Shown here: positions 1 through 9,046 of the stretch, piece by piece | How the letters are laid out: each line of letters starts with the position of its first letter | Position numbering within the stretch: the first letter of the stretch is position 1 | Assembly (NCBI RefSeq): GCF_018598555.1 | Contig: NZ_JAHEWN010000001.1 | Span: forward strand, 1 to 64,000 | Direction: 5' to 3' | DNA from: Curtobacterium aurantiacum | Lineage (GTDB): Bacteria; Actinomycetota; Actinomycetes; Actinomycetales; Microbacteriaceae | Length of the DNA stretch: 64,000 nt | The notes under the pieces: generated by a model | Told to the model about the DNA's origin: nothing | The model's input: only the letters and a program-made list of their open reading frames with translations | Database searches by the model: none | Translations under genes and position numbers: made by a program

Positions 1-77
1 GATAGGCCGGATGTGGAAGCGGGGACTAACGACCCGTGGAGCTGACCGGTACTAATAAGCCGAAGACTTGATAACAC
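1..77 (+). rRNA. rrl: 23S ribosomal RNA, 3' end only
   Basis: The window starts inside the last part of a 23S rRNA gene. The string GACCGGTACTAATAAGC near position 45 is the conserved 3'-terminal segment of bacterial 23S rRNA, followed by the strand that closes helix 1. The exact 3' end is estimated within a few bases. The rest of the gene lies before the window. Confidence 0.9.
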
Positions 78-225
78 ACTGATTTCCGTGCACTTGTTGC
101 ACGGGCTCGCGTCCACTTTGTGGTTCCCGACAGACGATCGGGAATCGAAACTGAATACACCGCTCTGTCTTCTTCACGGGAGACGGTAGTCGGGACAGCT
201 TTGAGACCAGATCATGGTCGAAGGT

Positions 226-344
226 GTTCCGGTGGTCATAGCGAGAGGGAAACGCCCGGTCACATTCCGAACCCGGAAGCTAAGCCTCTCAGCGCCGATG
301 GTACTGCAAGGGGGACCTTGTGGGAGAGTAGGACGCCGCCGGAC
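226..344 (+). rRNA. rrf: 5S ribosomal RNA
   Basis: A complete 5S rRNA of about 119 nt. Its 5' end GTTCCGGTGG pairs with the 3' end CCGCCGGAC to form helix I. The conserved internal segments GAAACGCCCGGTCACATTCC and GAACCCGGAAGCTAAG are present, as is the loop E/helix IV part GGGAGAGTAGGACGCCGCC. It lies about 150 nt after the 23S end, so this is the tail of an rrn operon. No tRNA gene is visible in the spacer. Confidence 0.95.
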
Positions 345-362
345 TTAACGTAAGAAAGATGT

Positions 363-426
363 GGCCATCGGCCCTCCATCGAGAATTCGCAGGGGAAACC
401 CTCGTTCTCGGTCGGGGCCGGTGGCC
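363..426 (+). terminator. rrn operon terminator
   Basis: A long stem just downstream of the 5S gene. The outer arms are GGCCATCGGCCC (363-374) and GGGGCCGGTGGCC (414-426). Inside them CGAGAA pairs with TTCTCG and AGGG with CCCT around a GAAA-like tip. It is followed by ATTTCTGTTT. Its position directly after 5S fits termination of rrn transcription. Confidence 0.7.
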
Positions 427-575
427 ATTTCTGTTTCTGCCCTCGGTCGCTCGACGTCAGCTCCGGTTCGTGGTGGACTGGAAGCCGGACGTCGGATGAC
501 CGTGCGGCGCCCAACACAACGACACAGCGGACGAACGCCCGAGGCTCTGCACCGGGCACGCAACGAGGAGCAACG

Positions 576-2378
576 GTGGCGAACGACGACGATCAGCGGC
601 GGAACGACGGCGACCGCGGAGATCGACCTCGACGGGACGGCGACCGCTTCCCCCGTCGCGACGGCGCTCCGCGTCGGGACGGCCAGAGCGATGGTCGTTG
701 GTCGTCCGGTCCTCGCGAGTTCGAGCGCCGTGAAGGCGACCGTCGCGATCGTCCGCATGGTGGAGACCGTCCGTTCCGTGACGGCGCCCCCCGTCGAGAC
801 AGTGCACCTCGCCGAGACGGCGATCGTCCCTTCCGTTCCGGTGACCGGAACGACCGCCCCTCGTGGCAGGGTGACCGCGGCGACTCGGGCCGGCCGCCTC
901 GTGGCGACGGTCCCCGTGGTGCGGATCGTCCCCGTCGTGATGGCGACCGTCCGTACCGTGGCGGGTCCGACCGTCCGGCTCGTGATGGCGACCGTCCGTA
1001 CCGTGGCGGGTCCGACCGTCCGGCTCGTGATGGCGACCGTCCGTACCGCGGCGGGTCGTCGGATCGGCCTGCGCGTGATGGCGACCGTCCGTACCGCGGC
1101 GGGTCGTCGGATCGGCCTGCGCGTGATGGTGACCGTTCCTTCCGTGGCGGGTCGTCGGATCGGCCCGCGCGTGATGGTGACCGTCCGTACCGTGGCGGAT
1201 CGTCCGAGCGTCCGCGTCGTGACGGTGACCGTCCGTACCGTGGCGGGTCATCGGACCGGCCTGCGCGTGATGGCGACCGTCCGGCGCGTGGTGGCTCGGA
1301 CCGTCCGTTCCGTGGCGCTTCGTCGGACCGCCCGGGTCGCGACGGCGGCGAAGAGCGTCGTCGGTTCGGCGACGGGACCCGTCACGCCGGCGCCCGCTTC
1401 GGCGAGGCCGCACGCGACGACTGGGAGGACCGCGACCCCTACGGCACGAAGTCGATCCGACCGCGCCACGACGACCCGGAGATCCCCGAGGAGATCCAGG
1501 CGCGCGACCTCGACCCCGCGGCACGCATGGAGCTGAAGACCCTCAGCAAGGACAACGCCGACTGGGTTGCGCGTCACCTCGTGGCCGCTGCGCTCTTCGT
1601 CGACGACGACCCCGAGACGGCCAACCAGCACGCCCTGAGCGCCGCTCGCCGTGCCGGTCGTGTGGGTGTGGTCCGCGAGACGGCCGCTATCACCGCGTAC
1701 CGCCTCGGCGACTTCGCGACCGCCCTGCGCGAGCTCCGCACCTACCGCCGGATCTCCGGTCGCAACGACCAGCTGCCGATGATGGTGGACTGCGAGCGCG
1801 GCCTGGGGCGTCCGGAGCGTGCGCTGGAACTCGGTCGTTCGGTCGAGCGCTCGGCCCTCGAGACCCCGGTGCAGGTCGAACTCGCGATCGCCATGTCCGG
1901 CGCGCGTCTGGACCTCGGGAATCCCACAGCAGCACTCGGTGAGCTGGAGATTCCACAGCTCGACCCGTCCACCGCCTACACGTGGTCCCCGGCGCTCTAC
2001 AGTGCTTACGCGGCCACGCTCGAGGAGCTCGGTCGACAGGACGAGGCCGACGAGTGGTGGGCACGCGTGGACCGCGCGGCAGCGGCCCTCGCCGAGATCG
2101 CGGACGACAATGCTTGGGAGACAGTTGATGTGGTCGAGGAAACGCTCGAAGTCGAAGAACACGGAGACGCCGGAGACGACGACGCCGACGACCTCGGAGC
2201 CGACGCCGTCGCGACAGAAGAACTCGGCGGCGACGACGACCCCACAGACGCCCTCGATGACGACATCGATGACGAACCCGCCCTCGACGACCTCGACGAC
2301 GACACCTCAGCAGCCGATGAGCCCGGCGAGGTCGACGACGACAACCCCCGCGACGTCGACGGCTCCGCAGCCGACTGA
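576..2378 (+). CDS. TPR-like protein with Arg/Asp/Gly repeat N-terminus and acidic tail
   Basis: A 600-aa protein in three parts. Residues 1-270 are almost only Arg, Asp, Gly, Ser and Pro, with about eight 15-16-residue units of the type RDGDRPYRGGSSDRPA. Residues about 310-510 are an alpha-helical, TPR-like domain. Residues about 515-600 are very acidic. The GTG start at 576 has an AGGAG sequence upstream. By position (before the HAD gene, a 58-aa gene, tlyA, NAD kinase and recN) it corresponds to Rv1691, a TPR-type protein of unknown role. The N-terminal low-complexity part resembles RG-rich, possibly RNA-binding, disordered regions; this is inference. The repeat number is likely to vary between strains. 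Confidence 0.85.
   Translation: MANDDDQRRNDGDRGDRPRRDGDRFPRRDGAPRRDGQSDGRWSSGPREFERREGDRRDRPHGGDRPFRDGAPRRDSAPRRDGDRPFRSGDRNDRPSWQGDRGDSGRPPRGDGPRGADRPRRDGDRPYRGGSDRPARDGDRPYRGGSDRPARDGDRPYRGGSSDRPARDGDRPYRGGSSDRPARDGDRSFRGGSSDRPARDGDRPYRGGSSERPRRDGDRPYRGGSSDRPARDGDRPARGGSDRPFRGASSDRPGRDGGEERRRFGDGTRHAGARFGEAARDDWEDRDPYGTKSIRPRHDDPEIPEEIQARDLDPAARMELKTLSKDNADWVARHLVAAALFVDDDPETANQHALSAARRAGRVGVVRETAAITAYRLGDFATALRELRTYRRISGRNDQLPMMVDCERGLGRPERALELGRSVERSALETPVQVELAIAMSGARLDLGNPTAALGELEIPQLDPSTAYTWSPALYSAYAATLEELGRQDEADEWWARVDRAAAALAEIADDNAWETVDVVEETLEVEEHGDAGDDDADDLGADAVATEELGGDDDPTDALDDDIDDEPALDDLDDDTSAADEPGEVDDDNPRDVDGSAAD
936..1335 (+). repeat. 45-48 bp coding tandem repeat (RDGDRPYRGGS units)
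   Basis: About eight in-frame units of 45 or 48 bp, differing mainly by one extra serine codon, encode RDGDRPYRGGS(S)DRPA. Copies are nearly identical at DNA level, so slippage or unequal exchange is likely. They lie in the disordered N-terminus of the TPR-like protein. Confidence 0.85.
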
Positions 2379-2391
2379 GCACTCGGCGGCC

Positions 2392-3381
2392 TTGACCGAC
2401 GGCGTCGACGTGGTCCTCACCGACCTCGACGGCGTCGTGTACCGGGGCCGCAACGCGATCCCGCACGCGGTCGAGGCCCTGACCCGGGCCTCGCTCACGG
2501 CGCGGGTCGGCTACATCACGAACAATGCGTCGCGCCGCCCGATCGACGTCGCCGAGCACCTCGAGCGTTACGGGCTCGAGGTGTCCGAGGGTGATGTCGT
2601 CACCTCGTCGCAGGCCGGCGTCCAGCTGCTCGCGACCCTGGTCCCCGCCGGGTCGACCGTCCTGGTCACCGGCGGGCTCGGGCTGTCGAGCATCGTCGAG
2701 GCAGCCGGGTTCACGGTCACGTCGAGCGCGGAGGACTCCCCGGCCGCCGTGATCCAGGGCTTCTCGCCGGACCTCGGCTGGAAGGAACTGGCCGAGGCGT
2801 CGTTCGCCCTGGCCGATCCGGACGTGCCGTGGGTGGCCACGAACATGGACTGGTCGATCCCCGTCGAGCGGGGCATCGCGCCCGGCAACGGCACGCTCGT
2901 GTCCGCCGTGCACCAGGCCGTCGGTCGCATGCCGGTGGTCGCCGGCAAGCCCGAGCGGCCGATCTTCGACACCGCGGTCGAGCGGTTCGGCGGTGGTCGC
3001 ACCCTGTTCATCGGTGACCGGTTGGACACGGACATCAAGGGCGCGAACGACGTCGGGATCCCGAGCGTGCTCGTGCTGACAGGGATCGACAAGGCGAAGC
3101 AGGTCCTCGCGGCCGACCAGCGCTCGCGTCCCACGTACGTGCTGGAAGACCTCCGGGGCCTGTCCCAGCCGTACCCGGAGACCGTCCGGCGCGAGGACGA
3201 GGACGGCACCCGGTACGTGACGGTCGGCACCTCGACGGTGGCGATGCGCGGGCACGTCGTCCGGGTGCTCGACGCCGGGACGGACATCGATCGGCTGCGT
3301 GCCGGCTCGGCGCTCATCTGGGAGTCCGGGTTGGCCATCTACGGCCTCGACGTGGACCCGCAGCTGTACGGCGGCGAGTAG
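2392..3381 (+). CDS. HAD-superfamily (IIA) phosphatase, Rv1692-like
   Basis: A haloacid dehalogenase family phosphatase of about 329 aa. Motif I is TDLDGVVYRG with the nucleophile pair D11/D13, motif II is TNNAS near residue 44, the motif III lysine is in AGKPERPIF (K186), and motif IV is IGDRLDTDIKGAN (D209, D213). This is the NagD/Cof-like IIA layout with a cap between motifs II and III. The orthologue by position, Rv1692, has been described as a glycerol-3-phosphate phosphatase; that substrate is an inference here. The TTG at 2392 was chosen because it lies just after the stop of the previous gene and places DxD near the N-terminus; a GTG at 2410 is possible. It is probably co-transcribed with its neighbours. 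Confidence 0.88.
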   Translation: MTDGVDVVLTDLDGVVYRGRNAIPHAVEALTRASLTARVGYITNNASRRPIDVAEHLERYGLEVSEGDVVTSSQAGVQLLATLVPAGSTVLVTGGLGLSSIVEAAGFTVTSSAEDSPAAVIQGFSPDLGWKELAEASFALADPDVPWVATNMDWSIPVERGIAPGNGTLVSAVHQAVGRMPVVAGKPERPIFDTAVERFGGGRTLFIGDRLDTDIKGANDVGIPSVLVLTGIDKAKQVLAADQRSRPTYVLEDLRGLSQPYPETVRREDEDGTRYVTVGTSTVAMRGHVVRVLDAGTDIDRLRAGSALIWESGLAIYGLDVDPQLYGGE

Positions 3382-3382
3382 C

Positions 3383-3559
3383 GTGTCGGACGTGCCGAAC
3401 CCCGAGCAGTCGTCCGCCGAACCCGAGCAGCAGGACGCCTTCGCCGCGCGCACAGCCGAGGCAGAGACCCTCCCGCTCGCCGACCGTGCCGACGCCTTCT
3501 CCGCCCTGCACGACGAGCTGCGGACGCGGCTCGAGAGCGGCGGCTCCGCGAGTGCCTGA
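3383..3559 (+). CDS. Small conserved protein, Rv1693-like
   Basis: A 58-aa acidic protein without cysteine or membrane segment, rich in Ala and Glu, with a short helical C-terminal half (LADRADAFSALHDELRTRLE). The GTG start lies two bases after the HAD stop codon, and the end overlaps the likely start of tlyA. A small protein sits at the same place in M. tuberculosis (Rv1693), which supports a real gene. Function unknown. Confidence 0.7.
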   Translation: MSDVPNPEQSSAEPEQQDAFAARTAEAETLPLADRADAFSALHDELRTRLESGGSASA

Positions 3560-4385
3560 GCCGGACGGAGCCGTGCCCGACGCGACCCCGGTCCGCCTCG
3601 ACGCCCTCGTCGCTGCTCGGGGCCTCGCGCGGTCGCGCACCGTCGCGAGCAAGCTGATCCAGGACGGCCGTGTGGTCGTCGACGGCCGTGCGGTCGTGAA
3701 GCCGTCAACACCGATCGCCGCCGACGCGGACATCGAGGTCGACGCCGCGGATGAATGGGTCTCGCGTGCCGCCCGGAAGCTCGTCGGTGCGCTCGATGCG
3801 TTCGACGTCGACCCCAACGGCCGGGTCGTGCTCGATGTGGGCGCGAGCACCGGTGGCTTCACCCAGGTGCTGCTCGCGCGGGGAGCCCGACGGGTCGTCG
3901 CGCTCGACGTGGGCCACGGGCAGCTGCACCCGACCGTCGCACTCGACGAACGCGTCGCGGTGGTCGAGGGGCTGAACGCGCGCAACCTCACGCGCTCCGA
4001 CTACCTGGCGCTCGACACCGCCGCCGCCGAGACGAGCCTGGTGGTGGGGGACCTGTCCTTCATCTCGCTCCGACTCGTGCTGCCGGCGCTGGCCGAAGCC
4101 GTCCCCGCGGACGAGTTCGTGCTCCTGGTGAAGCCCCAGTTCGAAGTGGGTCGCGGTGGGGTGCGCGAAGGCATCGTGCACGACGCCGGGCTCCGGAACG
4201 ACGCGCTCATGAACGTGCTCTGGGCGGCGTGGGACCTCGGCCTCGGGACGAGCGGGCTCGTCGCGTCGCCCATCGTCGGGACGCACGGCAACCACGAGTA
4301 CCTCGCCCGCTTCCAGCGCGGTGTCGGGGGCAATCCGACAGAATGGAGAGTCCGGGCGACCGAACTCACGGAAGGGTCTTCATGA
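3552..4385 (+). CDS. tlyA: TlyA family rRNA (cytidine-2'-O)-methyltransferase
   Basis: A 277-aa TlyA protein. Residues about 10-75 are an S4 RNA-binding domain (SRTVASKLIQDGRVVVDGR). The rest is an FtsJ-like SAM methyltransferase with motif I LDVGASTGGFTQ and the catalytic segments VVGDLSFISLR and LLVKPQFEVGR. TlyA 2'-O-methylates C1409 of 16S and C1920 of 23S rRNA and is needed for capreomycin susceptibility in mycobacteria. The GTG at 3552 overlaps the preceding stop; a GTG at 3573 is an alternative. The end overlaps the next gene by four bases (ATGA). Confidence 0.9.
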   Translation: MPEPDGAVPDATPVRLDALVAARGLARSRTVASKLIQDGRVVVDGRAVVKPSTPIAADADIEVDAADEWVSRAARKLVGALDAFDVDPNGRVVLDVGASTGGFTQVLLARGARRVVALDVGHGQLHPTVALDERVAVVEGLNARNLTRSDYLALDTAAAETSLVVGDLSFISLRLVLPALAEAVPADEFVLLVKPQFEVGRGGVREGIVHDAGLRNDALMNVLWAAWDLGLGTSGLVASPIVGTHGNHEYLARFQRGVGGNPTEWRVRATELTEGSS

Positions 4386-5305
4386 GTGACGAACGGCACA
4401 TCCTGCTCGTGTCCCACACGGGCCGCCGTGACTCGATCGACGCTGCGGTCGAGGTCTGCGACCTCCTGCACGCGGCCGGTCTCACGCCCGTCATGCCCTT
4501 CGACGAGTACGCCGACATCCGGCGGGCCGAGGCATCCGTCGGCAAGGTGGACATCCTCGGTGTCGACGTCCAGCCGAACCAGCTCGAGATCGTCATCGTG
4601 CTCGGCGGCGACGGCACGATCCTCCGCGCGGCGGAGCTCGTGCGGAACACCGGTGCGCCGCTGATCGGTGTGAACCTCGGCCACGTCGGGTTCCTGGCCG
4701 AGAGCGAACGTGACGGCCTGTCCGAGACGGTCGAGCGTGCGCTGTCCGGCGAGTACAAGGTCGAGGAACGCGTCACCCTGCAGGTCGACGTGGTCGTGGG
4801 CAACCAGATCGTCTACTCGAGCTGGGCGCTGAACGAGGCCACGATCGAGAAGGCCTCGCGGGAGCGGATGCTCGAGGTCGTGACCGAGGTCGACGGCCGC
4901 CCGCTGTCGTCCTTCGGCTGCGACGGCGTGGTCGTGTCGACCCCGACCGGCTCCACGGCGTACTCGTTCTCCGGCGGTGGCCCCATCGTGTGGCCTGACG
5001 TCGACGCGTTGCTCATGGTGCCGCTGAGCGCCCACGCCCTGTTCGCCCGTCCGATCGTCGTCGGGCCGGACTGCACGCTCGCCATCGAGGTCCTGCGGCG
5101 CACGAGCGGCGTCGGTGTGCTCTGGTGCGACGGCCGACGGACCCACGACCTGCCCCCGGGCGCCCGTGTCGAGGTCCGGCGTTCGCCCGACCCGGTGCGG
5201 GTCGCCCGACTCAAGGACGCTCCGTTCACCGACCGCCTGGTCGCGAAGTTCCAGCTGCCCGTCGCCGGGTGGCGCGGCCCCCAGAGTGACGAGGACGACC
5301 GATGA
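4382..5305 (+). CDS. nadK: NAD kinase
   Basis: A 307-aa ATP-NAD kinase that makes NADP from NAD. The GGDGT motif is at residues 75-79 in a VIVLGGDGTILRA context. The NEAT segment (LNEATIEKA) and the second conserved block STPTGSTAYSFSGGGPIV follow. The ATG overlaps the tlyA stop (ATGA) and the stop overlaps the recN start (ATGA), so all three genes look translationally coupled. Length and order match the actinobacterial ppnK locus. Confidence 0.95.
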   Translation: MSDERHILLVSHTGRRDSIDAAVEVCDLLHAAGLTPVMPFDEYADIRRAEASVGKVDILGVDVQPNQLEIVIVLGGDGTILRAAELVRNTGAPLIGVNLGHVGFLAESERDGLSETVERALSGEYKVEERVTLQVDVVVGNQIVYSSWALNEATIEKASRERMLEVVTEVDGRPLSSFGCDGVVVSTPTGSTAYSFSGGGPIVWPDVDALLMVPLSAHALFARPIVVGPDCTLAIEVLRRTSGVGVLWCDGRRTHDLPPGARVEVRRSPDPVRVARLKDAPFTDRLVAKFQLPVAGWRGPQSDEDDR

Positions 5306-6996
5306 TCGAGGAGATCGCGATCCGCGACCTCGGTGTCATCGGTGAGACCACGCTCGAACTCGGGCCGGGCTTCACCGTCGTCACCGGGGAGACCGGCGCG
5401 GGCAAGACCATGATCGTCACCGCGCTCGGGCTGCTGCTCGGTGCGCGGGCCGACGCCGGCTCGGTGCGCCGCGGTGCGTCGAGCGCCGTCGTCGAAGGTC
5501 GCTGGCACGTCCCCGAGCAGGACTCCGTCGCCGAACGCGTCGAGGACGCCGGGGGCACCGTCGAGGACGGCGAACTCATCCTCACCCGCACGGTCTCCGC
5601 CGAGGGACGCAGCCGTGCCACGGTCGGTGGCCGGAGTGCGCCCGTCGCCGTGCTCGGCGAGCTCGCCGACCAGCTCGTCACCGTGCACGGGCAGTCCGAC
5701 CAGATCCGTCTGACCTCGGCCACCGCGCAGCGAGCCGCCCTCGACGGGTTCGGGGGAGCCTCGCTCGAGAAGGCCCTCGCCCGGTACGTCGCCGCGTACG
5801 ACGCCTGGCAGCAGCACGCCGGCGAACTCGAGGTCCTGGTCCGCGACCGGGACGACCGGGTGGCCGAGGCCGACCGGATCCGCGCGGCCTCCGACGAGAT
5901 CGAGGCCGCCGACCCGCAGCCCGGCGAGGACGTGGAGCTCGCCGAGCGCGCCGAACGGCTGGGGAACCTCGAGGAGCTCCGGTTGTCCGCGGCCCTGGCG
6001 CACGAGGCCCTGTCCAGCGAGTCCCTCGACGGCGTCTCCGACGTCGTCGGCCTGGTCGAGTCCGCGCGTCGTGCCGTGGAGCGCGTCGTGTCGTCGGACA
6101 GCGCCCTGCAGCCGGTGCTCGAGCAGCTCACGGAGCTCGGGATCCAGGCGGCCGAGGCCTCGGCGAGCATCTCGAGCTACCTCGGTTCCCTGGAACCCGA
6201 AGCCGGGCACGACCTCGAGCTCATCAACGAACGCCGTGCCCTGCTGGCCGGCCTCACGCGCAAGTACGGCGAGACGATCGACGACGTCATCGCCTACGGA
6301 CAGCGCGCGAGCGACCGGCTGCTCGAGCTCGACGGCGACGACGACCGGATCGCGGCGTTGCAGCAGTCGGTCGAGCAGGACGAGCAGGCGCTCGAGACCG
6401 CCGCCGCCGCGCTCACCACGGCGCGCACCAAGGCCGCGGCCGACCTGGCGAAGCGCGTGACCGCTGAGCTGAAGACCCTCGCGATGGGTGGCGCGACCCT
6501 GGTGGTCGAGGTCACCGACGCCGGCGAGTACCGCCGCCACGGCCGTGACCAGGTGACGATCCTGCTCCAGCCGCACTCCGGCACCGACCCCCGGCCGATC
6601 GGCAAGGGGGCGTCCGGCGGTGAGCTCTCGCGCGTCATGCTCGCGATCGAGGTCGTCATGGCCGGCAGCACCACGGTGCCGACGTTCGTCTTCGACGAGG
6701 TCGACGCCGGCGTGGGCGGTGCCGCGGCGATCGAGATCGGCCGGCGCCTGGCGAAGCTCGCCGAGCGGACGCAGGTCATCGTCGTCACGCACCTGGCCCA
6801 GGTCGCGGCCTTCGCGAACAACCACCTCAACGTCGTGAAGGACGCCAGCGGGGCCGTCACGTCGTCGAGCGTGCGCCGGCTCGAGGGTGAGGACCGGTTG
6901 CAGGAGATGGCACGGCTGCTCTCCGGACTCGGCGACAGCGCCAGCGGCATCGAGCACGCGCGCGAGCTGCTCGACGTGGCCGGCCAGCGGGCCTGA
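5302..6996 (+). CDS. recN: DNA repair protein RecN
   Basis: A 564-aa SMC-like ATPase of double-strand break repair. Walker A is TGETGAGKT (residues 28-36). The middle, about 170-400, is coiled coil. The ABC signature is GASGGELSRVMLAIE and Walker B is FVFDEVDAGVGG. The ATPase heads lie at both ends, as in the family. The ATG overlaps the NAD kinase stop. A GC-rich hairpin follows the stop at 7001-7029. In other bacteria recN is SOS-induced; no LexA site can be placed here because the gene lies inside an operon. Confidence 0.95.
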   Translation: MIEEIAIRDLGVIGETTLELGPGFTVVTGETGAGKTMIVTALGLLLGARADAGSVRRGASSAVVEGRWHVPEQDSVAERVEDAGGTVEDGELILTRTVSAEGRSRATVGGRSAPVAVLGELADQLVTVHGQSDQIRLTSATAQRAALDGFGGASLEKALARYVAAYDAWQQHAGELEVLVRDRDDRVAEADRIRAASDEIEAADPQPGEDVELAERAERLGNLEELRLSAALAHEALSSESLDGVSDVVGLVESARRAVERVVSSDSALQPVLEQLTELGIQAAEASASISSYLGSLEPEAGHDLELINERRALLAGLTRKYGETIDDVIAYGQRASDRLLELDGDDDRIAALQQSVEQDEQALETAAAALTTARTKAAADLAKRVTAELKTLAMGGATLVVEVTDAGEYRRHGRDQVTILLQPHSGTDPRPIGKGASGGELSRVMLAIEVVMAGSTTVPTFVFDEVDAGVGGAAAIEIGRRLAKLAERTQVIVVTHLAQVAAFANNHLNVVKDASGAVTSSSVRRLEGEDRLQEMARLLSGLGDSASGIEHARELLDVAGQRA

Positions 6997-7000
6997 CGGC

Positions 7001-7029
7001 CAGGCGGGCGGGCGCTGCCCGCCTCCCTG
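7001..7029 (+). terminator. Hairpin after recN
   Basis: GGCGGGC (7003-7009) pairs with GCCCGCC (7017-7023), extended by CAG/CTG flanks, a few bases after the recN stop. There is no T-run. It fits a rho-independent-like actinobacterial terminator of the preceding operon. Confidence 0.5.
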
Positions 7030-7045
7030 GTGCCGGTAACCCCGC

Positions 7046-7159
7046 CACGGAACGGCGAACCGGCCACGGTCCGAAGACCCGGCCACGGTCCGAAGACCCG
7101 GCCACGGAACGGCGAACCGGCCACGGAACGGCGAACCGGCCACGGCCCGAGGACCCGGC
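7046..7159. repeat. Six-copy 19-bp tandem repeat in the recN-pyrG spacer
   Basis: Six consecutive 19-bp units beginning CACGG occur in two versions: CACGGAACGGCGAACCGGC (units 1, 4, 5) and CACGGTCCGAAGACCCGGC (units 2, 3; unit 6 differs at two bases). The array ends about 70 bp before the pyrG start. It has no spacers and is not a CRISPR array. Confidence 0.9.
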
Positions 7160-7217
7160 CACCCACCTGCGCAACGCCCAGGGCGAACCGAAGTCGCGCC
7201 TCCCGGCAGTTCTGACG

Positions 7218-7223
7218 TACGAT
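7218..7223 (+). promoter_or_regulatory. Putative -10 box of pyrG
   Basis: TACGAT lies 8 nt before the GTG start of pyrG. The distance is too short for a leader with a Shine-Dalgarno site, so transcription probably starts at or next to the start codon. Confidence 0.45.
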
Positions 7224-7231
7224 GGAATCCC

Positions 7232-8947
7232 GTGGCGGACACTCTCAGCGGCGGTACCAATTCTTCGATTTCGACCCCGAAGGTGACGAAGCAGATCTTC
7301 GTGACCGGCGGGGTCGTCTCGTCTCTCGGCAAGGGCCTGACGGCGGCCAGCCTCGGCAACCTGCTCACGGCTCGCGGCCTCAAGGTCGTCATGCAGAAGC
7401 TCGACCCGTACCTCAACGTGGACCCGGGTACCATGAACCCGTTCCAGCACGGCGAGGTCTTCGTGACCGACGACGGTGCGGAGACGGACCTCGACATCGG
7501 GCACTACGAGCGCTTCCTCGACATCAACCTGTCGCAGGCCGCCAACGTCACGACCGGCCAGGTGTACTCGACGGTCATCGCCAAGGAGCGGCGCGGCGAG
7601 TACCTCGGTGACACGGTGCAGGTCATCCCGCACATCACCGACGAGATCAAGCGTCGGATGCGCGAGCAGGCGCACAACGACCCGCAGCCCGACGTGATCA
7701 TCACCGAGGTCGGTGGCACCGTCGGCGACATCGAGTCGCAGCCGTTCATCGAGTCCGCCCGTCAGGTCCGGCACGAGCTCGGCCGCAACAACGTGTTCTT
7801 CGTGCACGTCTCCCTGGTGCCGTTCATGAACGCCTCGGGTGAGCAGAAGACCAAGCCGACGCAGCACTCCGTGGCGGCGCTCCGCTCGATCGGCATCCAG
7901 CCGGACGCGCTCGTCCTGCGCAGCGACCGTCCGGTGTCGGAGTCGAACAAGCGCAAGATCGCGCTGATGTGCGACGTCGACGAGGACGCCGTGGTGAACG
8001 CGGTGGACGTCCCCTCGATCTACGACCTGCCGACGCTGCTGAACAACCAGGGCCTCGACCAGGTCATCGTCGATGCGCTCAAGCTCGAGGCCGGCCCCGT
8101 CGACTGGACGGCGTGGACCCCGGTCCTGCGTGCCGTTCACGAGCCGAAGAAGGCCGTCACGATCGCCCTCGTCGGCAAGTACATCGACCTGCCCGACGCC
8201 TACCTGTCCGTGACCGAGGCGCTCCGTGCGGGTGGCTTCGCGCACGACGCCAAGGTGACGCTGAAGTGGGTCGTGTCCGACGACTGCACCACGCCCGAGG
8301 GCGCGGCGAAGCAGCTCGGCGACGTCGACGGCATCTGCATCCCGGGTGGGTTCGGCGTGCGCGGCATCGAGGGCAAGCTCGGCGCGCTGAAGTTCGCACG
8401 TGAGCAGGGCATCCCGACGCTCGGCCTGTGCCTCGGCCTGCAGTGCATGGTCATCGAGTACGCCCGGCACGAGGTCGGTCTGACCGACGCGTCGAGCACC
8501 GAGTTCGACCCGGAGACCTCCACCCCGGTCATCGCGACGATGGCGGAGCAGGTCGACATCATCGCCGGTGGCGACCTGGGCGGCACGATGCGTCTGGGCC
8601 TGTACCCGGCGTCGTTCACGCAAGGGTCGCTGGCGGCGGAGCTGTACGGAGCGCCGGAGGCCTCCGAGCGGCACCGTCACCGCTACGAGGTGAACAACAA
8701 GTACCGCGAGCAGATCGCGGACGCCGGCCTCGTCTTCTCGGGCACGTCCCCCGACGGCACCCTGGTGGAGTACGTCGAGCTCCCGCGCGACGTGCACCCG
8801 TTCTACATCGCCACGCAGGCGCACCCGGAGCTCCGCTCGCGTCCGACCGATGCGCACCCGCTGTTCGCGGGGCTCGTCGCGGCCGCGATCGAGCGTCACG
8901 AGGCGTCCAGCCTGTTCGACCCGCAGACCGAGGAGCAGGTCGCGTAA
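7232..8947 (+). CDS. pyrG: CTP synthase
   Basis: A 571-aa CTP synthase that converts UTP to CTP with ATP and glutamine. The N-terminal amidoligase domain begins [17 protein letters not shown] (P-loop region) and contains [11 protein letters not shown]. The C-terminal class I glutaminase has the nucleophile cysteine in LGLCLGLQC and the His/Glu pair in [12 protein letters not shown]. The GTG start at 7232 lies 8 nt after TACGAT (7218-7223), so the mRNA may be leaderless. A large perfect palindrome follows the stop. Confidence 0.97.
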   Translation: MADTLSGGTNSSISTPKVTKQIFVTGGVVSSLGKGLTAASLGNLLTARGLKVVMQKLDPYLNVDPGTMNPFQHGEVFVTDDGAETDLDIGHYERFLDINLSQAANVTTGQVYSTVIAKERRGEYLGDTVQVIPHITDEIKRRMREQAHNDPQPDVIITEVGGTVGDIESQPFIESARQVRHELGRNNVFFVHVSLVPFMNASGEQKTKPTQHSVAALRSIGIQPDALVLRSDRPVSESNKRKIALMCDVDEDAVVNAVDVPSIYDLPTLLNNQGLDQVIVDALKLEAGPVDWTAWTPVLRAVHEPKKAVTIALVGKYIDLPDAYLSVTEALRAGGFAHDAKVTLKWVVSDDCTTPEGAAKQLGDVDGICIPGGFGVRGIEGKLGALKFAREQGIPTLGLCLGLQCMVIEYARHEVGLTDASSTEFDPETSTPVIATMAEQVDIIAGGDLGGTMRLGLYPASFTQGSLAAELYGAPEASERHRHRYEVNNKYREQIADAGLVFSGTSPDGTLVEYVELPRDVHPFYIATQAHPELRSRPTDAHPLFAGLVAAAIERHEASSLFDPQTEEQVA

Positions 8948-8965
8948 GCGCCGGTCTCCACGATC

Positions 8966-9007
8966 GGACGGGAGGCGCGGTGCCAGCTGGCACCGCGCCT
9001 CCCGTCC
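8966..9007. terminator. 42-bp perfect palindrome after pyrG (dispersed element)
   Basis: Two 20-bp perfect arms, GGACGGGAGGCGCGGTGCCA and its complement, meet at a GC centre. It lies 18 bp after the pyrG stop and can act as a terminator. It is also the most perfect copy of an element that recurs in other gaps (for example 35210 and 60811). Confidence 0.8.
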
Positions 9008-9046
9008 GTCTGTCGCCGCGTCAGGGGCGCGTGCTTGGATGGAGAC

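Noticed and set aside
361..1536. Long alternative frames on both strands over the repeat-rich gene (391 and 355 codons)
   Set aside because: They arise because the GC-rich repeats lack stop codons in all frames. Only the GTG-576 frame joins the repeats to a normal folded domain and ends before the HAD gene.
7046..7159. Possible CRISPR array
   Set aside because: Units follow each other without spacers and no cas gene is present; a plain tandem repeat.
7030..7215. 61-codon + strand frame across the 19-bp repeat
   Set aside because: The predicted peptide just repeats the DNA unit (GEPATERR type) and ends before pyrG; no evidence of translation.
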